From Trachipleistophora hominis (Eukaryota; Microsporidia; Pleistophoridae), in NCBI GenBank assembly GCA_000316135.1, contig JH993845.1, forward strand, positions 89,616-153,615: 64,000 nucleotides of DNA, read 5' to 3'. The notes under the pieces are model-generated. The model saw nothing but the letters and a program-made list of their open reading frames with translations. It did not search any database and had not been told where the DNA came from. Positions 34,145 through 44,839 of the stretch are shown in pieces. Both the position numbers and the translations under genes were made by a program. Within the stretch, counting starts at the first letter, position 1, and each line of letters starts with the position of its first letter.

Positions 34145-35749
34145 ATGGAGAAGCAACACATGTTAGTCTACGAGAATAACGAGAAATTGGTCATCAAAAA
34201 CGTCTCCGATGAGTGTGAGGAGACGCTAACACTCTCAAAAGTGCTTGGTACAGGCAGCTTCAAAGGGAACAACGAGAACGACGTCTTCAAGTGCAGCTAC
34301 AAAATCCTGGGCGTGTACGGAATGTTATGTCTTGGAGAAAACAGTTACGTGATATTCGTGACGAAGAGCGCAAAAATAGCACGCATTGCCAGTTATCCCG
34401 TGTACGAAATCAGGGAGGTACTGATCAAGGAGCTGCTGATCAAGAACACCAAGGGCACGAACGATGCCTTTCTGCTGAAACGAGCGCAGGATTTCTTCAA
34501 GAACCCCGGGATCATGTACTCAAAGTTTCCCCTTTATAGCAGCAACATGGATCCGGAAAATACGGATTTCATTTTTAATTACAACTTGATCGGCATGCTC
34601 AAGAGTCACGTTAGAGGGTCCGTGTCAAGTTACGTGATCCGGGCGATCTACGGATCGTTCCAATACATCGATTTTGAGCAGTTTTCAATCGTTCTGATAT
34701 CACGCAGATCGTGGAAGAATGTTGGTGCCCGCTTCATACGGCGTGGCCTGAACCGCGAGAAAGAAGCTGCAAATTCTATAGAAACGGAGCAATACGTGAT
34801 ATTGAGCGGAGATGAAGAACCGACAAACTCTTTCCTGCAGTTGCGTGGCTCGATACCGCTCTATTGGAAACAGGATCTCACGTACAAGTACCGGCCGATT
34901 ATAAAAATCGTAAAAACGAATCCACTAAAGGAATACGATACGAAGCTGTGCAAGAAGTACAAGAACGTGTTTTACCTTAATTTAATACAAAACGTGGGAT
35001 ATGAGAGCGGTCTCAACAAAATCTACATTTCCAGGCTTGCAGACAATTGTTTGAAGTATCTGCACTTCGACTTTGTGAGAGAAAGGCTCCTCGTTGATTA
35101 CAGCAAGAAATTACAGCTGCTGTGTCTGATTTCGCCGCAGTTGCAACGTAACGGCTTCTGTGACTCAAGGAGTGCCCAAAAAGGCATCATTCGTACCAAC
35201 TGCGTAGACTCACTTGATCGAACCAATGTGGTACAGTTTTTCATTGCTGAGGAGGTGCTTGCAAGCCAGCTTAAGAGCCTCAAGCTTAGGAAAGATACTA
35301 TACCAGAATTTGAGGCAAAGTATAAAAATATGTGGGTTAAAAACGGAAACATGCTGTCCTACCAGTATTCAGGCACGAATGCACTCGGTGCCGAGGTAGT
35401 GCTACATGGTAGACAGAACATCAAAGGGGCCCTTGTTGATTTCTACAACTCAGGGGTGCGATACTTCCTAAATAGATTTTACCATGGCGATTTGCAAACA
35501 TCATACGACGTTGTATCGGGCAACTATAGACACTTGAAAATAGCAAAACGCAAGAAGTACTTCAATTTCTCACACTTTTTTCTCGTTTTCTTCGCCAGTG
35601 TTGCATATTCTTCCTATTACATGTTTGATAGCGTAAACTTCCCTAGAGAACTGCTCGTGTACTTTTTGATATCGTGCTTTGTTGTGCCCATTCTCTATCC
35701 GTTTATTGCCAGGTATTGCTTCAATTATCCATATTTTGAGAGCGATTAA
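34145..35749 (+). CDS. SAC1: Sac1-family phosphoinositide phosphatase
   Basis: An ER/Golgi membrane lipid phosphatase that removes phosphate from PI4P and other phosphoinositides. The 534-residue product contains the Sac catalytic motif RTNCVDSLDRTN, with nucleophile Cys353 and Arg359 of CX5R. Upstream lies the Sac N-terminal region with GVYGMLCLG-type strands and the conserved SRRSWKNVGARFIRRGL block (about 187-202). Two C-terminal membrane helices (about 477-494 and 503-523) give the tail-anchored hairpin of yeast Sac1. It is about 90 residues shorter than yeast Sac1. ATG 34145 is preferred over ATG 34121 because CCCC lies 7-10 bases before it. GC content is higher than in the flanks. Confidence 0.93.
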   Translation: MEKQHMLVYENNEKLVIKNVSDECEETLTLSKVLGTGSFKGNNENDVFKCSYKILGVYGMLCLGENSYVIFVTKSAKIARIASYPVYEIREVLIKELLIKNTKGTNDAFLLKRAQDFFKNPGIMYSKFPLYSSNMDPENTDFIFNYNLIGMLKSHVRGSVSSYVIRAIYGSFQYIDFEQFSIVLISRRSWKNVGARFIRRGLNREKEAANSIETEQYVILSGDEEPTNSFLQLRGSIPLYWKQDLTYKYRPIIKIVKTNPLKEYDTKLCKKYKNVFYLNLIQNVGYESGLNKIYISRLADNCLKYLHFDFVRERLLVDYSKKLQLLCLISPQLQRNGFCDSRSAQKGIIRTNCVDSLDRTNVVQFFIAEEVLASQLKSLKLRKDTIPEFEAKYKNMWVKNGNMLSYQYSGTNALGAEVVLHGRQNIKGALVDFYNSGVRYFLNRFYHGDLQTSYDVVSGNYRHLKIAKRKKYFNFSHFFLVFFASVAYSSYYMFDSVNFPRELLVYFLISCFVVPILYPFIARYCFNYPYFESD

Positions 35750-37071
35750 ATTTGTTTTTATAACAGTTTTTTTACACGCGCCGTTTCCATATTAATGTGA
35801 TTATAACAGTCTGATGTATCGGTAAAATTTTACTTATAGTGGAAATAGGGCATAATTTACATTCAGAGTATGAGCAAAATAATAAAATGAGTTGTGTCGT
35901 TTATTTTCTGGCTTTTAAATTTTGATATATGGTAGCAGCGGTGAGCTGCCGGTCTTATAATTTTATTTACATAATTACGTTTTCATCTGAATTAATGTAT
36001 AAGATAGGATCGAATCAACTTTCTATAACCTGGTAAATATGTGTGCAACATTTAATACTAACATGTGGAATTAAAAACCGATCAATATTTCTAATGAATA
36101 CGTTCTTACGCTTCATTTGTCCAAGGCACTGATAAACATAGGAGTAAAGTTATTAGGAGAGAGTTTATTTATTATTCATCATATCACATATATCTTTAAA
36201 CTTTCATGGTCTGTTCGAACTAATATAACTGCTAATCTTTGATTCATGAAGGGAAAAGTGGAAATGTTACGGTTATTCTGTCTTTGACCAAGAATATTAT
36301 AAATATTGGTTAAAAACATGTTCGTTTTAAGGAAACAGGCATTTATATGCCATTTTAAGCAACTATTCTTAACAATATATTTATATATAATAGTTTATCG
36401 ATAATTTATCTATGATTATTTTCATAAGTTGAATATTTGTGAATATAATGAGTAATTTGCATGCCATATATACTTTAGGATGTGTTAAAAATGATAGATG
36501 TGACTATTCTTTTTGTTTTCGTATGATGGTGTGTTTTTTAGACGGTATCTTTGTTTACACTCATTGCATTACATTACATACCAATACTTACAGGCATATG
36601 CCAATCGATCATAACCTCAAGCAAAAAATTCTCATAAATAGCAGCATTATACACCATATTCTTCACGAAGTCGTAATTTATAATTTTTACTATTGTAGGA
36701 TACGTTTTTTGTTTAACATAAAGATTAAAATATTTATCGTATTTAATACGACGGTGATAGCATTCGAGGCCTACCATAATAAACATGAATGAATTGCGCT
36801 GTGACGATGAATGAAAATATAACCAATCTCATACAATCGCCTAATAATGGCAAGAACAAAAACTGTGATGAATGTTGAAAATTAATGAAATATATTTCTT
36901 TAAAAAAAACAACAGAGTTATTATTGCTTGAATAATTCATTTTAAGCCTCCTGTATAAACATCAATAATAAGGAATATTGGATAATATGATAATCACAGT
37001 TATGTAGTGAAATAAATATGAATGTGTATCTCGTCATAAATACTTAACTTTAATTTTAGGCGTATGTAGCG
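35750..37071. other. Intergenic
   Basis: No supported gene. A faint family-1-like fragment is near 36200-36260 (CTTTGATTCATGAAGG). Frames at 36439-36792 (plus) and 36574-36940 (minus) look like chance. Confidence 0.5.
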
Positions 37072-37183
37072 CTTGATTTTAAATCGAACGATTCCTCATT
37101 ATAAATCTTTTATAACTCGTTGACGCGACCGTGTCATTACGAAGACCAGCATTGTAAAGCATTTTTGGAATAAAGCCTATTTT

Positions 37184-37594
37184 TCAAATTATATTTTCGC
37201 CCAGAATGCTCAGATCTACTTTTCCTTGGCACAGGTTCTCAAATAAAGAATCTCGTGTAGGCGTCGATATGCCATACGTCTTCATAAATTCGTCAATTTT
37301 CTTGGGTCGCTCTAGTATCATTTTTTCTAACCAGGCGCTGTACATTTTCACGTGTTCTAGATAAATACTATTCCATTTTTCAAATGATACTCCTTTGATT
37401 TTTCTAAAAATTTTGTGTTTTAACTTCCAATAAGCGCGATCGAGCAAATGTACATTCATAAATTTTGCGTTTCTTTCTTCCTGGCCAAGATATTGTAATA
37501 ACCATTTTTGTATGTAGACACAATTATCAATTTCAAATAACACTATTGCGAATAATAACCGGAGAGAATCTAATCCACTGCAACTTTTTATTTT
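37184..37594 (-). pseudogene. C-terminal frame of duplicated secreted protein, left copy with premature stop
   Basis: This open frame continues directly after the stop of the 120-residue frame (37588-37950) but is shifted by -1. It has no early ATG, so it is best read as the broken-off 3' part of that gene. The product is helical and basic with several Trp. It ends at a TGA where the right copy reads CTA: the base triplet TTG of this copy is CCT in the other. Beyond the TGA the frame stays open to 37079 exactly as in the right copy. This copy is therefore truncated by 35 codons relative to its sister. Confidence 0.65.
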
Positions 37595-37950
37595 TTATTG
37601 ACAATAATTTCCAATGGATAGCAGTACAGTTTTTTAAAATTTGTTGTATTATTCATATGTTGCTTACACTGATGTAATAATTTCCTTAATTGTATATGAA
37701 ATCTTGCTTCATTCAAATCAGCGCGCAAAACTAAAGAATTAAATGCATCAACAACATCATTGGCAACAGAATAATATTCTTTCAAATATTTTTCTAATTT
37801 ATCCAATTCGGGTAATATTTTAGTAGGCGCACCAAGTATTTTCTTGTTACCACATGCTCCTCTTTTCTCACTTTTCACTTCTTTTGCTTTTTCATGAATT
37901 AAAGCACAACACGCTGCATATACTATCAAGAAGAATCCTAAAAATTGCAT
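37588..37950 (-). CDS. Small secreted protein, left copy (N-terminal frame)
   Basis: A 120-residue product with a clear signal peptide (MQFLGFFLIVYAACCALIHE). A short basic stretch with one Cys follows, then a helical region (about 48-100) and a Cys near the end. No family is recognised. It differs from the right copy at 55555-55917 by seven bases, six of which change an amino acid. The frame ends at AAT AAA AAA TAA, immediately before a second open frame in the -1 register. It may be a complete short protein or the N-terminal part of a product of about 290 residues. Confidence 0.6.
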   Translation of the reverse strand: MQFLGFFLIVYAACCALIHEKAKEVKSEKRGACGNKKILGAPTKILPELDKLEKYLKEYYSVANDVVDAFNSLVLRADLNEARFHIQLRKLLHQCKQHMNNTTNFKKLYCYPLEIIVNKK

Positions 37951-39062
37951 GTTCTGATTATTACACTTGTATTTATATTTTCATTTCCGATAAGAGTGTT
38001 TATTTCTCTCGAAATATTTTGTTGATGTCTGATTGATAACTACTGAAAATGACACTTTTCGTGGTATTTACAGGTTTTTAATAGTATTGTGTATATCAAA
38101 GAGCAGAATAATAAGTGATTTGTGATATTTTACCTGTATTCGTTTTAAAACATTGATTTTCAAACCTGCAGCATGTTATACTTTTAACTCAAGCCAGAGT
38201 TAATTTATTTTCAATACATATGGTGTTGATTAATTATTTAAACCGATTTACATGTAATTTGTATAATAAATGGATGTATAATTGAATAGAATATTTTTGA
38301 GAACTGAAAAAACGAATGTTCATTACTACCTCAAGCAGGTTAGACTGAAACATTTCCTTATGGTTTTAATAAACGATCTGTTACATTACGACTTTTTATT
38401 GGGTTATTAGTTCGATTGTAAAAATATGTTGATAACTTATCATTTTACAATTCATCAATATATGAAAAACGAATAGAATATTTGAAAATTGAGGAGAGAT
38501 GAAAATTATATGAAAGTCGAACGAGAAAACTAGTGTTTTGAGAAAAAATAAAAATATTTTACACAATAAACATATAAAACAAAAGTAACAAACACTGCTT
38601 TCACAAATGAAATCCTACTATGAAGTTATAACTGCATTTTCATCCCACATACTTCTAACAGTTGATACTGTAAGCTATGTTGAAATGAACAGACATATAA
38701 TTGCCGCATGAAATGGTACATCAATTAATTTTTTATTAATTTTTTTCTTATCATAATATAATCTTACTTTCCTCCAGTTTCTGTGTAGAACAAAATACAT
38801 TATATTCAATATTAGTTTTAAAATTTATATCTTTTGTATTTTGATGTTTCATTTTCATAACTTGAATGTACACGGCGTCTAAATTCTTTCATTTGCTCTC
38901 ATCCTTTCAGACCAAAAATATGCTAATCGACAAAAATGAAGAATATTTTTGGTCAAAAGTACATGATGGAATAACGATAGGTAAATAAAAATTTTAAATG
39001 CAATCAAATGCAAATTTTTTACAATTCGGTTCTTGTAACTAAATGCGTACGAAACATATATT

Positions 39063-39905
39063 TTAAAAATATCTACTTTTATTGAAAANNNNNNNNNNNN
39101 NNNNNNNNNNNNNNNNNNNNNNNNNNNNNNNNNNNNNNNNNNNNNNNNNNNNNNNNNNNNNNNNNNNNNNNNNNNNNNNNNNNNNNNNNNNNNNNNNNNN
39201 NNNNNNNNNNNNNNNNNNNNNNNNNNNNNNNNNNNNNNNNNNNNNNNNNNNNNNNNNNNNNNNNNNNNNNNNNNNNNNNNNNNNNNNNNNNNNNNNNNNN
39301 NNNNNNNNNNNNNNNNNNNNNNNNNNNNNNNNNNNNNNNNNNNNNNNNNNNNNNNNNNNNNNNNNNNNNNNNNNNNNNNNNNNNNNNNNNNNNNNNNNNN
39401 NNNNNNNNNNNNNNNNNNNNNNNNNNNNNNNNNNNNNNNNNNNNNNNNNNNNNNNNNNNNNNNNNNNNNNNNNNNNNNNNNNNNNNNNNNNNNNNNNNNN
39501 NNNNNNNNNNNNNNNNNNNNNNNNNNNNNNNNNNNNNNNNNNNNNNNNNNNNNNNNNNNNNNNNNNNNNNNNNNNNNNNNNNNNNNNNNNNNNNNNNNNN
39601 NNNNNNNNNNNNNNNNNNNNNNNNNNNNNNNNNNNNNNNNNNNNNNNNNNNNNNNNNNNNNNNNNNNNNNNNNNNNNNNNNNNNNNNNNNNNNNNNNNNN
39701 NNNNNNNNNNNNNNNNNNNNNNNNNNNNNNNNNNNNNNNNNNNNNNNNNNNNNNNNNNNNNNNNNNNNNNNNNCAGTACTCTCACATGTTTCCACAACCT
39801 GGAGCATTTAATACTCATTTCATAAACACTTGAACGGCTTCCTCTCAAGACAACATCAAATGTTTGTCTGAAGTCTCCACCTAGAAGAACAACCTTATGG
39901 GCCAT
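39063..39905 (-). mobile_element. Pif1/Helitron-type helicase remnant spanning an assembly gap
   Basis: Upstream of the gap (39774-39905) the minus strand encodes AHKVVLLGGDFRQTFDVV (residues 2-19), followed by LRGSR. This is helicase motif III (GDFRQ) and its flanks as found in Pif1-family helicases, including the helicase domain of Helitron rolling-circle transposons. The frame runs back in-frame past the Met through ALPGAFAPI to a stop, so the N-terminal Walker A part is missing and the fragment is 5'-truncated. After the gap only eight codons remain (ending ...NKSRYF). It starts 138 bases outside the left inverted-duplication copy. Whether it is a Helitron or a cellular Pif1 fragment cannot be settled without the missing part. 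Confidence 0.65.
39089..39773. other. Assembly gap (685 N)
   Basis: A run of N inside the helicase remnant. Such gaps often mark collapsed repeats, in line with a mobile element here. Confidence 0.99.
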
Positions 39906-40927
39906 AATAGGTGCAAACGCACCGGGGAGAGCATGTTAAATAGATGTTGGGTGAATATTGAACAATCAAGTGAATATTTTTCATCAAAAAAATAGTTCCC
40001 AAACATGCAATATAATGAATTAGTGATAGCACAAAAATTCAATTTTCGGTCAAAAGTATTTTTTAGTTCCCCAGATTTATAATATCTTTGTTTGTACAAT
40101 TAATATTAAATCTACTTACAACTTCACTTATTATTTATCACACCATAATCATTTTGTTAATTAATAAATTACTTACGGAGCTTAGAACAAAAATATGTCA
40201 TTCAGAGAAGCCGAAAGTTAATATTGAGTGATGACCCTAGACAGTGAGTACGGCTGTAAAGAGATGCAATGGCAAACTTTGTTGTGTGAGCGACTACTCC
40301 TTCACGAGAGAACTGTCAAGTGATAAAAATGTAATACTGGTCAGAAATTAACGTTTAAAACACCAGTAAAATAAAGAGCACTTATCATAAGCTACGTCAA
40401 CATGAAAATTTAGACCAAAGTATCAAAATTTATTGATAACGCATCAATATACTAATCGTTTCATAAACGAAATAGAGTAGGACGTAAAAAATAAAAGCAC
40501 CAATTCATAGAAACAAGAAGAAACTCTACGTAAACGATAAACGTGTTACAACATTTTATCTATCACTGATGGCAGTTTTAGGTTTAGCATCGAGTACATA
40601 ACCATTTTGTTATATCTTCTGGTCAACAAATCCTAAGTATAATTTGACCACCTCAGTTCTTTTTAAAGAAACATATTTAATTAATTTTCAACATTTATTC
40701 TAACACCCATTTAACAAACCTTAGCTCCGCTCGTATTTTCTCTAAGAGCATGTTTATTTATCACCACATCACACTTTAACACCTTTTCTGATATGATAAA
40801 AACCACAGAACCACCCGTCATGATAGAAATAAACATTCCATTAACAGCTCCGACAGTAACCCAAGCAAAGAAGTAAATAAATTTATTAATACGGTATTAT
40901 CCGCTAACACTACAACAATAAGAATCT
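39906..40927. other. Intergenic
   Basis: No supported gene. A partial family-1-like stretch lies at about 40650-40745 (TTTAATTAATTTTCAAC, then TTAGCTCCGCTCG). A 72-codon minus-strand frame at 39881-40099 overlaps the helicase remnant and is probably chance. Confidence 0.5.
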
Positions 40928-43900
40928 TTATTCATCATATTCACTCGTTACATCATCTTTCTCCCAGAACATCTCCAGCACCCGGTCCTTAAGGGCATAC
41001 TCAAACAGAAAACTCAGCGCCGTGTTCAACAAAACGCCTGCCACGAGAAAGACGCGCTCATTAAGAGTAAGAACCTCAAATTCATACCATTTCACGACGA
41101 TGCTGTTCAACAGCATAAGAACGAGCACAGCGACCAGAACGACGTACGAAAGCACGACAACAAACACAAAGGACCTTTTACGCATTTTATGCTCCCTGTG
41201 CGGCTGCCCGTCCGTAAGAATAATTCCCTTGTTGACCGCCTGCACGGCGGTCATAAAGAACACGAGGGTAGACATCGCCGTCTTGTACTCGTACTGATGC
41301 GCACTGCCGCTGTGTCTGCCAAACGCGCAGCACAGCAGGAACACGCAATCAATCGCAAGGTGCATAACAAATGCGAACACGAAACGCACGCTCAGTATTT
41401 CGCAGCGCGGCACTTCCAGGCTGAGCGTATCTGAGCACATGAACAGCCCGATGGTGTACGCCAGGGGTATAACGATGGCGATGTCGTAGTGCATCGTCTG
41501 CACTTCACTCGCAAACACGAAGAACAGCATCATCACGATGAACGATACAAATTGGTTGACGGACGTAAACAGCATAAACCTGAACGTACAGAACGAGGTG
41601 ACGAGTGCACACCTGCCCTCCCTGATGAGCACCTCCACGCTTGAAATATCGAGCACGTCACTCACGAACGCGCTGTTCATCGTTGCTGCGTTCTTGTTCA
41701 GCGCAAGGCCCACCGTACTGCTCTGCAGTGCGCCCACGTCATTCGCACCATCGCCCACAAAAATGCATTCCATGCGGTTGCACAGCATTTTCTTCTGGTC
41801 GGGGTTCATCCGTGCATAAACAACCGTTTTCTCGATGATCTGGTCGTCCTCAAGCAGCTCCTCAAACTCGCGGCCCTCGATGGCAACCACGTACTCAACC
41901 TCGTTGCTCTCCTTGAACAGTTTCCTCCTCAGCTTGTCGAAGTAGTACGAGCCCTCCCCGATTACGCACCACTCCATTTCGTTCTTATCTATTTCGTTTT
42001 TTTCGTCCAGCACGGGGAATATTATTGGCATGTCCTGTTCTATCATTCCGCACTCCTTGGCCACGGAGATTGCGGTGAGGATGTTATCGCCTGTTGCCAT
42101 CAGGCAGGTAATACCGGCCTGCTTTAGATTGTGGATGACGGGGATGGTAGCGCCTTTGAGTTTGTTGGCAAAGACGATGAAACCAAGGAATGTGAGATCG
42201 TGCTCGTTCTGCTGTCCGTAATTTTGGTCTCCTTTCAGGTCCGCCTTGTCCTTGGTCAGACTGTGCGAGTAACCACGGGCACCACAATTTTGGTCTCCTT
42301 TCAGGTTCGCCTTGTCCTTGGCCAGGCCGTGCGAGTAACCACGGGCACCCGTCGTAGCACTGCCGCTGTTTCTCAGGGTATCACTCATTTGGTCACTGCC
42401 CGCCCCGCTTCCACCAAAATTATCGCTAGCACTGCCAACAGCCGTGCCATCCCCTGTCTCACACTCCTCATCAAGGCATTTATACGCCATAGCAATCACA
42501 CGGTATCCCTCCAACGCATACTCCTTGCTCCTTTTATCGTAAACCTCCGATTTACTCCTCAGCAGCCCTCCTATGCTCTCAGCAGACCCCTTCACGAACA
42601 CGTACCTCCTCTGCTCAAACTGTACAACCACGCTCATACGCCTCCTCGTCGGATCAAACTCGTTGATGTGGAGTATCGTGCATTGATACGGAACATCGCC
42701 GCTGATCGTTATCGTATTGTCCTGCATTGATGCATCGCTGTATTTGAACATTTTCACGTCAAGGGGGTCACCGAGGCACTCGTGATTGATCGTTACCACA
42801 GAGTGACACGTAGACATCCCCATGTGCATAAGAAAGTCGCTCTTTAACTTTTTAGGCCCCGTCCTGCGAATATTATCATCGCTCTGTGTGCTGACGTGCT
42901 GTTTGCCTATCGTTACCGCCGTGCTCGTCTCGCGCGTTATCTCCGTACTCTCATCGGTGCTGTCCCTGATGTAATTGGACTGATCGCCGTAATCATTGTT
43001 GCCGTGATCCATCCCATACACATAAAAACGCTCACAAACGTTCTCATCAGAGCTACTCCTCACCTCCCCATCCATCCCCACGTCTACGTTGCATATGTCC
43101 AGTCCATCCTCTGTCAGCGTGCCCGTCTTGTCAAACACCACCGTGCTTATCTCACTGATCGTATTAATTCTGTTTATATCGTTGCACGTGATGTGCTTGC
43201 GCTTGAGGCTCTTCACCGAGAGATTCATGCCGATCCGTATGGCGGCCGGCAGTGCAGGCGTTATTATGGTAACGATCAGGTCAAAGGAGTAGTACAGCGC
43301 GTTCTTAACGCTTATCTCGTGGAACAGTGAGAATAGGAAGTAGAAAATGCTGATGAACGTGCCTATGCCAAACATTATGAACAGCAGTTTCTTTGATTGG
43401 TTGAAGAATTTAAGGTTTGGTTTGGTTGGCAGGAGAATGTTACGGATGAGTGTGCCCTTGGTGGTGTTAAAGCCTGTGCTTATGACACGGCCTATCACGT
43501 GTTTATGGTACGGCTTGCCAATTTTGTGTTGTAACGCAGGGCCCGTCCTCTCCACGTGATCGTCTCCCTTCGTTTGTAACGATGAGCCCGTCCTTTCCAC
43601 GTGATCATCCCTCCTCGTCATTTCTGCCGCGGTCCTCTCCACGTGATCATCCTCCCGCCCAATCTGCTCGTATCTCATCTCCTCATTTAATCCGGCACTT
43701 GATGTTCCTTCCAGTCTATTCTCATACCTGTTCACCTCCAGTGCATCATTTTCACCACCTCCGTCCGTATTTACGTCCTTATCACCATCACTGATCGTAC
43801 CAAGCCCCGTCTTCTCACCAGCGCTGTTCCGTGCTCCTCTTCGCTTTCCTCCTCTGTCATCAAGTGCACTGATCCTCACCATCTCATACTCATTAGACAG

Positions 43901-44788
43901 GCAGAACGGCTCGTTATCCTCCCTGCATTCCATCACCACAGTGCCTGCACGTACTATGCCCCCCTTCCTCTTATACACCGGTATACTCTCACCGGTCAGA
44001 AAGCTTTCATCAACTATCACCTCACCAGAGAGTATCTGCACGTCTGCCTCTATCTCACCGGGTGCTATGGCCACAATATCACTGGGGAACAAATTCTTAG
44101 TGTCCTGCTCTCTGAACTGGTTATCTCTGAACACGTTCATGCTCTTCCTTATCCTGGACAGTTTGTCTACGTTGTTCTTGTTTCTTACGTCAACGACTAT
44201 GTCGTTGATTACGGAGTACAGGGCCATCACGAGGAGTATAACGGAGTATATCAGATAATCAATCTGTGACCATATGAACACGCACACCAGGGTGTAGAGG
44301 AACAGATTGGACGTAAAATGGTTGACAACGATCTGCAGCACCGTACACGTACGCGTTGCAAGCGTATTCTCCCCATACATGATGTGGTTGCTGAGCGGTG
44401 CGCTGTATCGACCGCTAGGTCGCACGAAGCACTCCTTTCCATAATCATAGACAAATCTCATAAAATTCGTGGTGAGCACGCGCACCCGGTCATCGCGTAT
44501 GTAGGCCTTAAGCTCAGCGTAGACGCTGTTCCTGCATTTCTTGAATTTCTTCAGATTTATCACATCCACCTCAACAAATTCTATGCTGGTATTGCTCAGC
44601 ACGAGCACGTGCGAGCACCGATCTAACGAACTGCGCCTGGTCGTCCATTTTATCTTGACCAGCGGGAATATGCGCATCGTGATCGGCAATATGCCGAATG
44701 ATAGGATGCATGCTGTGTAGTAGAGATAGATCAATGGTATGGCTAGTGTTCTTGCTTTTAGTATTAGTGTTTCTTGTTCGTTGTGCAT
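40928..44788 (-). CDS. P5B-type cation/polyamine-transporting ATPase (Ypk9/ATP13A2-like)
   Basis: A P-type ATPase of 1286 residues. Characterised P5B members export polyamines from the vacuole or lysosome. The actuator motif is TGES (265-268). The membrane motif TPALPAA (510-516) corresponds to PPALP-A of P5B; P5A (Spf1) has PPELP instead. The phosphorylated Asp is Asp553 in DKTGTLTE, with MATGDN (897-902) and GDGANDVGA (1012-1020) in the P domain. About ten membrane segments are visible: two near 155-200, two around 468-520 and six after 1070. Two insertions are unusual. One between the actuator and TM4 (about 300-425) contains a DDHVERT motif three times. Another (about 775-860) has a 22-residue tandem repeat. 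Coding GC is higher than in the flanks. No C-run abuts the ATG; one lies about 50 bases upstream. Confidence 0.93.
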   Translation of the reverse strand: MHNEQETLILKARTLAIPLIYLYYTACILSFGILPITMRIFPLVKIKWTTRRSSLDRCSHVLVLSNTSIEFVEVDVINLKKFKKCRNSVYAELKAYIRDDRVRVLTTNFMRFVYDYGKECFVRPSGRYSAPLSNHIMYGENTLATRTCTVLQIVVNHFTSNLFLYTLVCVFIWSQIDYLIYSVILLVMALYSVINDIVVDVRNKNNVDKLSRIRKSMNVFRDNQFREQDTKNLFPSDIVAIAPGEIEADVQILSGEVIVDESFLTGESIPVYKRKGGIVRAGTVVMECREDNEPFCLSNEYEMVRISALDDRGGKRRGARNSAGEKTGLGTISDGDKDVNTDGGGENDALEVNRYENRLEGTSSAGLNEEMRYEQIGREDDHVERTAAEMTRRDDHVERTGSSLQTKGDDHVERTGPALQHKIGKPYHKHVIGRVISTGFNTTKGTLIRNILLPTKPNLKFFNQSKKLLFIMFGIGTFISIFYFLFSLFHEISVKNALYYSFDLIVTIITPALPAAIRIGMNLSVKSLKRKHITCNDINRINTISEISTVVFDKTGTLTEDGLDICNVDVGMDGEVRSSSDENVCERFYVYGMDHGNNDYGDQSNYIRDSTDESTEITRETSTAVTIGKQHVSTQSDDNIRRTGPKKLKSDFLMHMGMSTCHSVVTINHECLGDPLDVKMFKYSDASMQDNTITISGDVPYQCTILHINEFDPTRRRMSVVVQFEQRRYVFVKGSAESIGGLLRSKSEVYDKRSKEYALEGYRVIAMAYKCLDEECETGDGTAVGSASDNFGGSGAGSDQMSDTLRNSGSATTGARGYSHGLAKDKANLKGDQNCGARGYSHSLTKDKADLKGDQNYGQQNEHDLTFLGFIVFANKLKGATIPVIHNLKQAGITCLMATGDNILTAISVAKECGMIEQDMPIIFPVLDEKNEIDKNEMEWCVIGEGSYYFDKLRRKLFKESNEVEYVVAIEGREFEELLEDDQIIEKTVVYARMNPDQKKMLCNRMECIFVGDGANDVGALQSSTVGLALNKNAATMNSAFVSDVLDISSVEVLIREGRCALVTSFCTFRFMLFTSVNQFVSFIVMMLFFVFASEVQTMHYDIAIVIPLAYTIGLFMCSDTLSLEVPRCEILSVRFVFAFVMHLAIDCVFLLCCAFGRHSGSAHQYEYKTAMSTLVFFMTAVQAVNKGIILTDGQPHREHKMRKRSFVFVVVLSYVVLVAVLVLMLLNSIVVKWYEFEVLTLNERVFLVAGVLLNTALSFLFEYALKDRVLEMFWEKDDVTSEYDE
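42221..42352 (-). repeat. 66-bp tandem duplication inside the P5B ATPase
   Basis: Two adjacent 66-base units, starting at 42221 and 42287, are nearly identical. They encode two copies of a 22-residue block beginning GARGYSH and ending KGDQN. The length is a multiple of three, so the frame is kept. The block sits in a Gly/Ser-rich loop before the conserved P-domain segment, where variation is tolerated. Confidence 0.9.
43545..43655 (-). repeat. Short imperfect coding repeat (DDHVERT x3) in the P5B ATPase
   Basis: Three copies of a block that reads TCCACGTGATC on the plus strand, spaced by 11-17 codons, each encoding DDHVERT. They lie in the charged insertion between the actuator domain and TM4. 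Confidence 0.85.
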
Positions 44789-44839
44789 CTTTGTTGTTGT
44801 GGATTTTTGATAGTTTTTTTGGTTGTATTGGTCGTTTGG

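Larger units (their letters stand above)
37072..38925 (-). repeat. Inverted duplication, left copy (1.85 kb)
   Basis: The reverse complement of this segment matches 54581-56433 along its whole length. Homology ends sharply: at CTTGATTTT (37072-37080) on one side and TAGCATATTTTTGG (minus strand, from 38925) on the other. By hand count the coding part is about 97-98% identical, and coordinates map almost one to one. No terminal inverted repeat or clear target-site duplication is visible. It contains a secreted-protein gene in two frames and its roughly 970-base upstream region (37951-38925), which has no other gene. Confidence 0.93.

Noticed and set aside
37588..37950. Positive selection between the two secreted-gene copies
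   Set aside because: By hand count there are 12 replacement changes and one stop against 5 silent changes over both frames, close to the roughly 3:1 expected without selection; numbers are too small.
38921..38930. Helitron-type CTRR end at the duplication boundary
   Set aside because: CTAG is present only in the right copy flank (54580-54583 region); the left copy has TTAG, and no 3' hairpin precedes it.
39082..39825. Plus-strand frame across the 685-base gap
   Set aside because: Nearly all N; the flanking residues show no features on this strand, while the minus strand encodes the helicase motif.
42131..42730. A 199-codon plus-strand frame, and several others between 41022 and 44626
   Set aside because: They are antisense to the well-supported P5B ATPase and lie in its higher-GC coding sequence, where the opposite strand stays open by chance.
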